Positions 23,963 through 32,117 of a DNA stretch of 48,634 bases are shown here, in pieces. Below the pieces are notes generated by a model. That model ran no database searches. It saw only the letters and a program-made list of their open reading frames with translations, and was not told the origin of the DNA. Both the position numbers and the translations under genes were made by a program. The stretch comes from Micromonospora matsumotoense. GTDB taxonomy: Bacteria > Actinomycetota > Actinomycetes > Mycobacteriales > Micromonosporaceae. The stretch is from NCBI RefSeq assembly GCF_900091525.1, contig NZ_FMCU01000033.1, forward strand, positions 1 through 48,634, given 5' to 3'. Numbering within the stretch: position 1 is the first letter of the stretch; the number at the start of each line of letters is the position of its first letter.

Positions 23963-24526
23963 ATGACCTACCCCCCGCCCTCGGACGGCTGGCAGGACCC
24001 GGCATGGTCGGGCCACCAGCCCGATCAGACACTGCCGGCCAGCGGCCCACCGATTTCCGCCCAACCGATCGGCAAGGACCCGTACGCCCCGGCTGACCCG
24101 TACGCGGGTGCGCCGCTCATCCCCGGTCAGGCCGGCCCGGTCGACCCGTACGCCGCCGCAGCCGCCTACCCGCAACAGTCCGGTTACCCGCAGGTCGCAG
24201 GGTTTCCCGGCTACGGCGGTTACCAGCCCCCGCCACCACAGAACGGTCTCGCCATCGCCTCGATGATCGTCTCGATCATCGGCGCGATCGGCCTGTGCGG
24301 TTACGGGCTCGGCGGTTATGTCGGCGTCATCGGCGCGATCCTCGGCCACGTGGCCCGCAAGCAGATCAGGGAGCGGGGAGAGGGCGGTGCCGGCTTCGCC
24401 ACCGCCGGCATCGTCGTCGGCTGGATCTCCACCGTCATCGCGGTGCTGGCCACCATCGCCCTGGTGGTCTTCTTCGTCTGGCTGGCCAACCAGGAGTCGT
24501 CGACCGGCTACGGCACCACGTACTGA
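23963..24526 (+). CDS. DUF4190 membrane protein, paralogue
   Basis: A 187-residue paralogue of the protein at 22384: a disordered Pro/Tyr/Gln-rich N-terminal half (1-92) with DPYAPADPYAG repeats, then the DUF4190 core with hydrophobic segments about 94-135 and 146-175, linked by ILGHVARKQIRERGEGGAGF. ATG 23963 follows GGAGAA by about seven bases; TACCCT at 23924-23929 is a candidate -10. A perfect hairpin terminator lies two bases after the stop. Confidence 0.87.
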   Translation: MTYPPPSDGWQDPAWSGHQPDQTLPASGPPISAQPIGKDPYAPADPYAGAPLIPGQAGPVDPYAAAAAYPQQSGYPQVAGFPGYGGYQPPPPQNGLAIASMIVSIIGAIGLCGYGLGGYVGVIGAILGHVARKQIRERGEGGAGFATAGIVVGWISTVIAVLATIALVVFFVWLANQESSTGYGTTY

Positions 24527-24528
24527 GC

Positions 24529-24564
24529 GGTGGGGCCGCCCCGGGTTCCCGGGGCGGCCCCACC
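24529..24564 (+). terminator. Perfect GC hairpin terminator
   Basis: A 17-bp perfect stem (24529-24545 with 24548-24564) with a nominal two-base loop, directly after the DUF4190 gene stop. Confidence 0.9.
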
Positions 24565-24740
24565 GGTCACTGCTGCGGCGGAGTGACGTGCGAGGTGCGG
24601 GTCATCCCGGCGGCCCGCCCCCGGCCGGGACCGCCAGGACGCGTCGGTGTCGCGGATCTGGAGGAACGGCCCGTCGATGGCCCGCACGGCGCTGGACATG
24701 ACGGGAACTCGACGGCCCCCGGGGCTTGGTGACGCCACGG

Positions 24741-24746
24741 TAACCT
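24741..24746 (+). promoter_or_regulatory. -10 hexamer TAACCT for the SDR gene
   Basis: TAACCT followed by six bases and GTG 24753. Confidence 0.55.
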
Positions 24747-24752
24747 CGTGCC

Positions 24753-25598
24753 GTGACCGGGGAGAGCGGACCTGTGGAAGATCTCACTGGGCGGCGGACC
24801 GTCGTGGTGACCGGAGCCAGCTCCGGCATCGGGCTGGCCGCCGCCGTGGCGCTGGCCCGGCGGGGCGACCGGGTGGCGCTGGTCGGCCGGGACCCGGCCC
24901 GGCTCCAGGCCGCCGGTGACCGGGTACGCGAGGCGTCCGGCGAGCGCCCCGAACTGTTCCGCGCCGACTTCGCCGTGTTGGACGACGTACGCGGGCTCGC
25001 CGAGCGGCTGCGGGCGGCGTACGACCGGATCGACGTGCTGGCGAACAACGCCGGCGCGATCGTGTTGGAGCCGCTCAGCACGGTCGACGGGTTCGAGCTG
25101 TCGATCCAGGCCAACCACCTGGCCCCGTTCCTGCTGAGCAACCTGCTGATCGACCGGGTCGGCCGGCTGGTGGTGACCGCCTCCGGCGCGCACCGCAGCG
25201 GGGTCCTCGACCCGGACGACCTCAACGCCGCGCTGCGCCGTTACCGGCCGATGCGCGCGTACGGCACCAGCAAGCAGGCGAACATCCTGTTCGCCGCCGA
25301 GGCGGCCCGGCGCTGGCCCGACGTGCCGGCGTACTCGTTCCATCCGGGGGTGGTGCGGACCCGGTTCGGCGCGGACAGCCGACTGCTCGCCCTCGGCATG
25401 CGGGTACTGCCGTTCCGCAGCCCGGAGAAGGGTGCGGAGACCCTGGTCTGGCTCGCCAACCAGCCCGCCTCCCGGCTGGTCGACGGCGGCTACTACGCCG
25501 ACCGGCGACTGCGCCGGCCCTGGCCGAGAGCGGCCGACCCGGCCCTGGCCGCCCGCCTCTGGACCGCCAGCGCCACCGCCGTCGGCCTGGCCGACTGA
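24753..25598 (+). CDS. SDR family oxidoreductase, retinol-dehydrogenase-like
   Basis: A 281-residue SDR with TGASSGIG (about 20-27), ANNAGA, the catalytic Ser in VTASGAHRSG and YGTSK as the YxxxK pair. The order of motifs and the segment YSFHPGVVRTRFG match the atypical group of retinol/WW-domain-oxidoreductase-like SDRs. GTG 24753 is six bases after TAACCT, so the message is probably leaderless. It is convergent with the KimA-like gene and a long perfect hairpin lies between them. Substrate unknown. Confidence 0.9.
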   Translation: MTGESGPVEDLTGRRTVVVTGASSGIGLAAAVALARRGDRVALVGRDPARLQAAGDRVREASGERPELFRADFAVLDDVRGLAERLRAAYDRIDVLANNAGAIVLEPLSTVDGFELSIQANHLAPFLLSNLLIDRVGRLVVTASGAHRSGVLDPDDLNAALRRYRPMRAYGTSKQANILFAAEAARRWPDVPAYSFHPGVVRTRFGADSRLLALGMRVLPFRSPEKGAETLVWLANQPASRLVDGGYYADRRLRRPWPRAADPALAARLWTASATAVGLAD

Positions 25599-25771
25599 CC
25601 CGGCCGCACCGTCCCACCGAACACCATCGGCACCACTGCGGGAGCTGCGAACGCTCTCGCCTCGGCCTCCTCCAAGGGCAGGTAAGCCCTGCCGTCCCGA
25701 GCGTCCACTCGTCGCCTGGATCGCACTCGTCAGCAGCCTCAGGGTGACCGCCGAGCGGAGGCACCCTGCTT

Positions 25772-25813
25772 TGTGGAAAGTTGTTGTCGCCGTAGCGACA
25801 ACAACTTTCCACA
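25772..25813. terminator. Bidirectional terminator, perfect 19-bp hairpin
   Basis: Perfect 19-base arms (25772-25790 and 25795-25813) around a four-base loop, between convergent genes. The arms contain TGTGGAAAG and CTTTCCACA. It is more AT-rich than its surroundings. Confidence 0.85.
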
Positions 25814-25839
25814 GTCATGACGCTCTGCCGGGGTCGCCC

Positions 25840-28065
25840 TCACTCGGGGACGTGGATCGGGATGCTGGTCACCACCACACCGGGGAGCGCCCGCAACGCC
25901 CGCCGCAGCCGCTGCTCGGTGCGGCTGTGCAGCAGGCGGTGCCAGGGCCGGCGCAGCACCACCGCCGGCACCACCACGGTCAGCACCAGCTCCGGCGCGG
26001 CCGCGTGCAACGCCGCCAGGTAGTGCGCCAACGGCCCGATCACCGCCCGGTACGGCGAGACGATCGTCTCCAGCCGGACGTGGTCCCCCCAGGCCCGCCA
26101 CTGCTCCCGGAACCGGTCCGCCTCGGCGTCCTCCGGGGCGAGGTGCACCGCCAACGTCGGCCGGCCCAGCGACACCGCGTACGCCAGGGCACGCATCGAG
26201 GCCCGGTTGAGGCGTACCACCGGGACCACCACCAGGTGCCGCAGCTCCTGCGGTAGTTCCTCGCCCTCGACCGACCCGGGGCCGTGCTCCGGCACGGCGG
26301 CTGGCGGGCCCGGTCCGCCCGCCACCGACGGCGGCCGCGCCCCGGGCCCCCCACCGGTGGGCGGGGGTTGCAGGGCCAGGGCGGCGTGCAGGTTGCGGTA
26401 GTGCCGGTGTATCCGGTGGAAGAGCAGCACCAGCAGCGGTACGGCGACCACCACCACCCACGCGCCCTCGGTGAACTTCGCCACCGCCGCGGTCAGCAGC
26501 ACCAGGCCGGACAGGACCGCGCCCACCCCGTTGACCAGCGCCCGACGCCGCCAGCCGGCGTCCCGGTGCCGCCGCCAGTGCACCACCATGCCGCTCTGCG
26601 AGAGGGTGAAGGCGAGGAACACCCCTACCGCGTACAGCGGGATCAGCCCCTCGGTGTGCCCGCCGAACGCGACGAACACCATGATCGCCGTCCCGGACAG
26701 CGCCACCAGGCCGTTGCCGAACGCCAGCCGGTCGCCCAGGTGCAGGAAGCGGCGCGGCGCGTGACCGGCGCGGGCCATGAAGAACAGCAGCCGGGGAAAG
26801 TCGTTGAACGCGGTGTTCGCCGCCAGCAGCAGGATCAGCGCGGTGGTCGCCTGGACCACGGCGTACCAGGGGCCGGTCGGGAAGGTGACCCGGGCGAGCT
26901 GGGACAGCAGCGTCTCACCGGGGCGGGGCACCAGGCCGGCCAGGTGGATCAGCAGGGTCAGCCCGGCGAAGAGGACCACGAGCATCGCCACCATCCAGGC
27001 CAGCGTGGTCCGCGCGTTGCGCCACTCCGTCGGGCGGAACGCCGGGACCGCGTTGGAGACCGCCTCGATGCCGGTCATCGACACCGCCCCGGAGGCGAAC
27101 GCCCGCAGCACCAGCAGCAGGCCCAGGCCCTCCGCCGCCGGCACGACCGGCGGGGCCACCGGTGTGAACCCCCGGCCCGCCGCCCGCAGGTAGCCCACCA
27201 CCAGCAGCCCCAGCACGGCGACCACGAAGGCGTACGTCGGGAGGACGAAGATGTTGCCGGCGGCGCGTACCCCGCGCAGGTTGCCGGCGAGCAGCAGCAG
27301 GATCACCAGCACCCCGAGCGGTACCGCGAACGGCGTCAGCCCCGGCAGCGCCGAGGTGATCGCGTGCAGGCCGGCGGCGATCGACACCGACACGGTCAGC
27401 ACGTAGTCCAGCATCAGCCCGGCGGCGGCGGTCAGCCCCGCGCCCACACCCAGGTTGTCCCCCGCCACCAGGTAGGACCCGGCCCCGTGCGGGTACGCCG
27501 GAATGGTCTGCCGGTACGAGATCCCGACGGCGACCATCAGCAGCACCAGCCCGGCCGACAGGGGCAGGGCCAGGCCCAGCGCCCCGCTGCCGGCGAGCAC
27601 CAGCACGGTGAGCAACGCCTCCGGCCCGTACGCCACCGAGCTGAGCAGGTCGGAGGAGAGCACCGGCAGGGCCACCAGTTTGCGCATCCGCTCGTGCAGC
27701 ACCGCCGCGCTGGTCAGCGGCGGACCGAGGACCGCCCGGCGGACCCGGCCCAGCCGCCGGCCGAGGCGGGAGTCGGGGCGGTTCGCCGGTTCGGCGGCGA
27801 CCAACCCGTCCCGCCTGCCCCGGTCCCCCGGCTCCGGCCGGAACAGGGCGATCGGGGCCAGCCGACTGAACCGGCCCGGGGCGGGGCGGCTGCGGTAGCG
27901 GTCCAGGGTCGGGTCGACCGGCAGGGCGGGCGGGACCCCGGTCCGCCACTGCGCGCCGACCCGCCGTAGGGCGTCCACCTCGGCCGGGTCGAGCGGCGGG
28001 AACTCGGCCGACGGGGTGACCACGGTGCCGCTGCGGTCGTCGTCGTCCGCGCTCCGCCCCGCCAT
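25840..28065 (-). CDS. APC-family permease, KimA-like potassium importer
   Basis: A 741-residue transporter with a disordered N-terminus (1-125), 12 membrane helices (about 130-540) and a cytosolic C-terminal domain (560-741). The helices carry SSDLLSSVAYGPEALLTVL, SYRQTIPAYPHGAGSYLVAG, YVLTVSVSIAAGLHAITS and LIPLYAVGVFLAFTLSQSGM, all very close to what I recall of Bacillus KimA, a high-affinity potassium importer inhibited by cyclic di-AMP through its C-terminal domain. A simple amino-acid permease is less likely. ATG 28065 has GGAGGT eight bases upstream, so a GTG at 28092 is rejected. No cyclic di-AMP riboswitch is visible. EamA lies just upstream. Confidence 0.88.
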   Translation of the reverse strand: MAGRSADDDDRSGTVVTPSAEFPPLDPAEVDALRRVGAQWRTGVPPALPVDPTLDRYRSRPAPGRFSRLAPIALFRPEPGDRGRRDGLVAAEPANRPDSRLGRRLGRVRRAVLGPPLTSAAVLHERMRKLVALPVLSSDLLSSVAYGPEALLTVLVLAGSGALGLALPLSAGLVLLMVAVGISYRQTIPAYPHGAGSYLVAGDNLGVGAGLTAAAGLMLDYVLTVSVSIAAGLHAITSALPGLTPFAVPLGVLVILLLLAGNLRGVRAAGNIFVLPTYAFVVAVLGLLVVGYLRAAGRGFTPVAPPVVPAAEGLGLLLVLRAFASGAVSMTGIEAVSNAVPAFRPTEWRNARTTLAWMVAMLVVLFAGLTLLIHLAGLVPRPGETLLSQLARVTFPTGPWYAVVQATTALILLLAANTAFNDFPRLLFFMARAGHAPRRFLHLGDRLAFGNGLVALSGTAIMVFVAFGGHTEGLIPLYAVGVFLAFTLSQSGMVVHWRRHRDAGWRRRALVNGVGAVLSGLVLLTAAVAKFTEGAWVVVVAVPLLVLLFHRIHRHYRNLHAALALQPPPTGGGPGARPPSVAGGPGPPAAVPEHGPGSVEGEELPQELRHLVVVPVVRLNRASMRALAYAVSLGRPTLAVHLAPEDAEADRFREQWRAWGDHVRLETIVSPYRAVIGPLAHYLAALHAAAPELVLTVVVPAVVLRRPWHRLLHSRTEQRLRRALRALPGVVVTSIPIHVPE

Positions 28066-28185
28066 CGGCCCCACCTCCCCCCGCACTCTCACGCGCGGAC
28101 GGGACCCGTGCCCGCTGTTCCGGCGGAATCGCGACGAACGGGCCGCCCGCAGGCAGTCGGGTGAGGCCGCCCGGCCGGCGACCGG

Positions 28186-29148
28186 TCAGGGTGCCGGTGG
28201 GGCGACGTCGGCGGGGAGCGCGGCCGGGGTGGCGCGACGGCCGGGGCGGGCCCCGCCGAGCACCACCACGGCCACCCCGGCGAGCAGCAGCGCCAACCCG
28301 GGCAGGGCGAGCGGGCGCGGCAGCTGCCCCAGCCAGGCCCAGGCGATCAGCGCCGCACCGGGCGCCTCCAGCAGGATCAGCACACTGATCGTGGTCGCCG
28401 ACACCTGGCGCAGCGCGTGGTTGAACATCGAGTGGCCGAGCAGTTGGGCACCCACCACCAGCCCGATGATCGCCAGCCAGGTGCTGGTCCCGTAGCCGTG
28501 CAGCCGTACCCCGCCGACCAGGCAGACGACCAGCAGGATCACCGCGCACACCCCGTAGCAGATGGTGGTGTAGGTGGCGGTGCTGATGGTGGCGCGGGCC
28601 CGCTCGCCGAATGCGGTGTAGACGGCGGCGAACATCCCGCCGACCACCGCGAGCAGGTCACCGGCGAAGGCCCGGCCGGAGACCCCGACGTCCGCGCCGG
28701 TGGCGAGCACCGCGCCGAGCACCGCCAGCCCGATGCCGCCCCAGACGGCGTACGGCAGCCGCCGGCCCTGCCAGCGGGCGATCAGCCCCTGCCAGACCGG
28801 CTGGGTGGCACCCAGCGCGGTGGCCGCCGCGACCGAGGTGAGCTGGGCGCTGGGCATCCAGGTGGCGAAGTGCGCGGCCAACGCCACCCCGGACAGCACG
28901 CAGTACCAGCCCTCCCGGCGGCCCGCCCCCACGGTCAGGGCGCGGAGTTCAGCCCGGCGGCGGACCAGCGTGAACGGGGCGAGCACGGCGGCCGAGAGCA
29001 GGTTCCGCCACAACGCGACGGCCAGCGCCGGGGCCGCCGCAAAGGCGATCAGCGGGGCCGACGACGAGACCGAGGCGACGGCGAGCGCGAGGACACCGAC
29101 GGTCAGCGGATCGACGGGCGGGCGCGGCTGCGGCGCGACGGAGGACAC
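28186..29148 (-). CDS. EamA/DMT family transporter
   Basis: A 320-residue protein with ten membrane helices in two five-helix repeats, as in the drug/metabolite transporter superfamily. Recognisable segments are ALWRNLLSAAVLAPFTLVRR after the first helix, ATALGATQPVWQGLIARW, and LLEAPGAALIAWAWLGQLP in the second half. It probably exports a small molecule across the plasma membrane; the substrate is unknown. GTG 29148 has no strong ribosome site; a GAGG about ten bases upstream is the best candidate. The downstream gene on the same strand is the KimA-like transporter, 120 bases away. Confidence 0.9.
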   Translation of the reverse strand: MSSVAPQPRPPVDPLTVGVLALAVASVSSSAPLIAFAAAPALAVALWRNLLSAAVLAPFTLVRRRAELRALTVGAGRREGWYCVLSGVALAAHFATWMPSAQLTSVAAATALGATQPVWQGLIARWQGRRLPYAVWGGIGLAVLGAVLATGADVGVSGRAFAGDLLAVVGGMFAAVYTAFGERARATISTATYTTICYGVCAVILLVVCLVGGVRLHGYGTSTWLAIIGLVVGAQLLGHSMFNHALRQVSATTISVLILLEAPGAALIAWAWLGQLPRPLALPGLALLLAGVAVVVLGGARPGRRATPAALPADVAPPAP

Positions 29149-29220
29149 GGGGCGTAATCCTCACACGGGCGACCTCGCCGCAGCCGACGGCGGGCGGTGC
29201 CACCGCGAGATCGGTGCAAC

Positions 29221-29352
29221 GGACGCCGGGCGGCAGGTCAGCAGCGGCGCGCGGTGGGCCAGCGGAGCCGGCCGATGGGTCAGCAGACGCCGGGCGGCGG
29301 GTCAGCAGACGCCGGGCGGCGGAGTAGCGGACGCCGGGCGGTGGGGTCAGCG
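29221..29352 (-). repeat. 21-23-bp tandem repeat phased on a stop codon
   Basis: On the minus strand about six units of 21-23 bases follow one another, typically beginning YGCTGACCC and containing GCCGCCCGGCGTC. The first unit includes the CGC TGA end of the split-barrel gene at 29347. Confidence 0.85.
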
Positions 29353-29862
29353 GCGACGGACCCGGTGCAGGCGGAAGGGTTTGCGGGTGGCCCGGACCAC
29401 GGCCGCACCGCGTGGCTCGGCAGCGAGGGAGGCGTCCGGCAGGGCCTCCCCGGCATCCGGCGGGCCGTCCGGGGCGAGACGGGTCAGCGCGCAGTCGTCG
29501 GCGGCCCAGCGGGCCACCAGGTCGGCGGTCGGGCCGGAGGCGTTCAGCCGCTTCGCCGCCACCAGCGGGGCCGACGTCTCCCACTGCGGGGTGCCCGGGA
29601 TCAGCCGGGTCACCCGGGCCGGCCAGGTCACGATGCGTCCGCCGTGGTCGCCGCGCAGGGTCACCCGGGCGGCGTCGGCGTCGGCCAGGCCCGGCGCGGT
29701 CTGCTCCCCCGGGCCGCTGACCACGAACAACGACCCCTCCAGGGGTACGCACCACAGCGCGGTCGCCGGCCCGCCGCCGACGCTCACCCAGGCCACGGCG
29801 GCCTTCTTCATCGCCTCGTCGACAAGTGGCGTCGACCGGGAAGCGTCCACCTCGTCCGTCAC
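29347..29862 (-). CDS. Small FMN-type split-barrel protein (PNPOx-like)
   Basis: A 171-residue protein. The N-terminal segment DEAMKKAAVAWVSVGG, then ATALWCVPLEGSLFVVSGPGEQ and DAARVTLRGDHGGRIVTWPARVTRLIPGTPQWE resemble the split barrel of pyridoxamine-5'-phosphate-oxidase-like proteins, in a variant common and unnamed in Micromonosporaceae-type genomes. FMN or F420 binding cannot be confirmed by eye. GTG 29862 has AGAGGA eight bases upstream. It follows the PhzF gene by 35 bases on the same strand and may share its transcript. The stop opens a tandem-repeat array. Confidence 0.75.
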   Translation of the reverse strand: MTDEVDASRSTPLVDEAMKKAAVAWVSVGGGPATALWCVPLEGSLFVVSGPGEQTAPGLADADAARVTLRGDHGGRIVTWPARVTRLIPGTPQWETSAPLVAAKRLNASGPTADLVARWAADDCALTRLAPDGPPDAGEALPDASLAAEPRGAAVVRATRKPFRLHRVRRR

Positions 29863-29897
29863 ACCCGCATCCTCTCGCAGCAGCCGGGCGTCCGCGT

Positions 29898-30767
29898 TCA
29901 GCCCACGAACGGTGGGACCAGGATCTCGCCCCGGGCCACCGACATCACCTGGCCGGCCACGGTCGTGCCGACCACCACCCCGTCCTCGGCGGTCACCGTG
30001 CAGGTCAACGCGGACGGACGGCGGATCTCCACGCCCTGCCGGACGGCGTACTCGGAGCGGCCGTCGCCGGGGAGGAGACCGCTGGCGACCAGCCACACCC
30101 CCAGGCCCAGGGCGGCCGAGCCGGTGGCCGGGTCCTCCGGCACGCCGAGTCCGGGCACGAAGACCCGGGCGTGCGCGGTTTGCGCGTCGGCGTCCCAGGA
30201 GAAGACGCTGACGTGTTCCACTCCGTACCGCTGGGCCGCCGCCGCATTGACCCGGGCACGGGCCACCGCGTCCGGGTGCACCGGCAGGTAGGGGAACTCC
30301 AGCCCACAGCCGGCCACCCGGGGCGGCGGGCCGGCGTGGTCGGCGGCGGTGAGCCCGGCCATCTCCAGCAGCGGCTCCGGGTCGAGTTCCGGCCCGAGGG
30401 TGGGGGTGCCGCCGGTCAGGGTCGCACCGGTCGCGGTCACCTCGATCGGAAGCACCCCGGCGTGGCACTCCTGACTGACCGACCCGGTGCCGAACAGCCC
30501 GCGTCGGCTGGCGGTGACCGCCGCGCCCACGCTGGGATGACCGGCGAAGGGCAACTCCCCGGTCGGGGTGAAGATCCGGGCCCGGTAGGTGGCGCCCACC
30601 TGGGTCGGCGGCAGCACGAACACCGTCTCCGACAGGTTGAACTCCATCGCCAGCACCTGCATCTGCTCGGTGGCCAGCGCTTCGGCGCCGAACACCACGG
30701 CCAGGGGGTTGCCCGCGAACGGGCGGTCGGTGAAGACGTCCACGATCTCGTAGGCCAGGGTCGACAT
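29898..30767 (-). CDS. PhzF family isomerase
   Basis: A 289-residue protein of the PhzF phenazine biosynthesis-like family, made of two similar diaminopimelate-epimerase-type halves. The first half has VDVFTDRPFAGNPLAVVF and NLSETVFV, whose Glu47 corresponds to the catalytic glutamate of PhzF; TPTGELPFAGHPSVGAA follows. The second half has PEDPATGSAALGLGVWL. No phenazine genes are near, so it acts on another, unknown substrate. ATG 30767 follows TAGTGT by eight bases with no ribosome site, so a leaderless transcript is likely. It is divergent from the MgtE_N gene with only 33 bases between starts. Confidence 0.93.
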   Translation of the reverse strand: MSTLAYEIVDVFTDRPFAGNPLAVVFGAEALATEQMQVLAMEFNLSETVFVLPPTQVGATYRARIFTPTGELPFAGHPSVGAAVTASRRGLFGTGSVSQECHAGVLPIEVTATGATLTGGTPTLGPELDPEPLLEMAGLTAADHAGPPPRVAGCGLEFPYLPVHPDAVARARVNAAAAQRYGVEHVSVFSWDADAQTAHARVFVPGLGVPEDPATGSAALGLGVWLVASGLLPGDGRSEYAVRQGVEIRRPSALTCTVTAEDGVVVGTTVAGQVMSVARGEILVPPFVG

Positions 30768-30775
30768 GGTGATAA

Positions 30776-30793
30776 ACACTAGGCGCTTAGGCT
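30776..30793. promoter_or_regulatory. Back-to-back leaderless promoters
   Basis: Minus-strand TAGTGT (30776-30781) lies eight bases before the phzF ATG, and plus-strand TAGGCT (30788-30793) lies seven bases before the GTG of the MgtE_N gene. Six bases separate the two hexamers, so each promoter's -35 region must lie inside the other gene. Confidence 0.6.
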
Positions 30794-30800
30794 GGGGGCC

Positions 30801-32117
30801 GTGAGCACGCCGAACCGGGTCTACATCGCTCGACTCGCCGGAGTCGCCGTCTTCGACCCGAACGGCGACCAGGTGGGGCGGGTCCGCGACGCCGTGGCCC
30901 GGATCCGGCCGACCCAGCGTCCGCCCGAGGTGGTGGGGCTGGTGGCCGAGATGCCGATGCGCCGTCGGATCTTCCTGTCCATCAACCGGATCACCTCCAT
31001 CGACGCCGACGCGGTCGTCCTCGGCAGCGGCACCCTCAACCTGCGCCGCTTCTCCAAGCGCCCGAACGAGCTGCTCGTCCTCCAGGAACTGCTGGACCGG
31101 CGGGTGCAGCTCGACCCGGGCGGTCAGCCCGGCGCGGTGGTGGACGTGGCGATGGAGTGCAGCCGGGGCGGCGAGTGGGCGTTGTCCCGGGTCGCCGTCC
31201 GCGAACAGACCAGCCGGTTGACCCGCCGTGGTCACCTGCACCAGGTCGACTGGGACCGGGTACGCGGCCTGAGCGGCATCGCCGACAACCGGGGCACCGC
31301 CAACCTGCTCGCCGTGCTGGAGGACATGCGCCCCGCCGATCTGGCCAACGCGCTCCAGGACCTGCCCGACGCCCGACGCAACGAGGTCGCGGCGGCCCTG
31401 GACGACGAACGCCTCGCCGACGTGCTCGGCGAACTGCCCGAACGCGACCAGGTGGAGATCCTCGCCGCGCTGGACCGGGAACGGGCCGCCGACGTGCTGG
31501 AGGAGATGGACCCGGACGACGCCGCCGACCTGCTCAACGAGCTGCCCCCGCCCGAGCAGGACGTACTGCTGGACCTGATGGAACCGGACGAGGCCGACCC
31601 GGTCCGCCAACTGCTGAAGTACACCTCCGGCACGGCCGGCAGCGTGATGACCTCCGAACCGGTGATCCTGCCGCCGGACGCCACCGTCGCCGAGGCGCTG
31701 GCCCGGATCAGGGAGGAGCAGCTCTCCCCGGCGATCGCCGCGCAGGTCTTCGTGACCCGCGCCCCGATGACCACCCCTACCGGCCGTTACCTGGGCATCG
31801 TGCACTTCCAGCGGCTGCTGCGGGAGCCCCCGGCCGACCTGCTCGGCGGGGTGGTGGTCAACGACATCGACCCGCTGCGGCCGACCACCCCGTTGCCGGA
31901 GATAACCCGCCGGATGGCCACCTACGACCTGGTGGCGATGCCGGTGGTCGACCGGAACAACCGACTGGTCGGCGCGGTCACCGTCGACGACGTGCTGGAC
32001 CACTCGCTGCCCCGGGACTGGCGGGACCGGGACGCCGCGGCCACCCCGTCCGCCGACGACGGGTCGGAGCCCTCCACCGCTGCGGCCGGGCCGGCGGGCG
32101 GTGGCACCGATGGCTGA
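30801..32117 (+). CDS. PRC-barrel/MgtE_N/CBS domain protein, no transporter domain
   Basis: A 438-residue cytosolic protein: a PRC-barrel-like N-terminal domain (about 5-90; VYIARLAGVAVFDPNGDQVG), an MgtE_N superhelical domain (about 155-265) with repeated LADVLGELPERDQVEILAAL-type helices and EEMDPDDAADLLNELP, and a CBS pair (about 280-405; SVMTSEPVILPPDATVAEAL, and VAMPVVDRNNRLVGAVTVDD). The membrane part of MgtE is absent, so it is a soluble Mg2+- or nucleotide-sensing protein rather than a channel. GTG 30801 is leaderless. The last eight bases overlap the DUF1003 gene. It resembles Rv1232c of M. tuberculosis, which lies near mrp as here. Confidence 0.9.
   Translation: MSTPNRVYIARLAGVAVFDPNGDQVGRVRDAVARIRPTQRPPEVVGLVAEMPMRRRIFLSINRITSIDADAVVLGSGTLNLRRFSKRPNELLVLQELLDRRVQLDPGGQPGAVVDVAMECSRGGEWALSRVAVREQTSRLTRRGHLHQVDWDRVRGLSGIADNRGTANLLAVLEDMRPADLANALQDLPDARRNEVAAALDDERLADVLGELPERDQVEILAALDRERAADVLEEMDPDDAADLLNELPPPEQDVLLDLMEPDEADPVRQLLKYTSGTAGSVMTSEPVILPPDATVAEALARIREEQLSPAIAAQVFVTRAPMTTPTGRYLGIVHFQRLLREPPADLLGGVVVNDIDPLRPTTPLPEITRRMATYDLVAMPVVDRNNRLVGAVTVDDVLDHSLPRDWRDRDAAATPSADDGSEPSTAAAGPAGGGTDG

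Noticed and set aside
29898..30767. PhzF as a sign of phenazine biosynthesis
   Set aside because: No phzA, B, D, E or G genes are nearby; PhzF-like proteins are widespread without phenazines.
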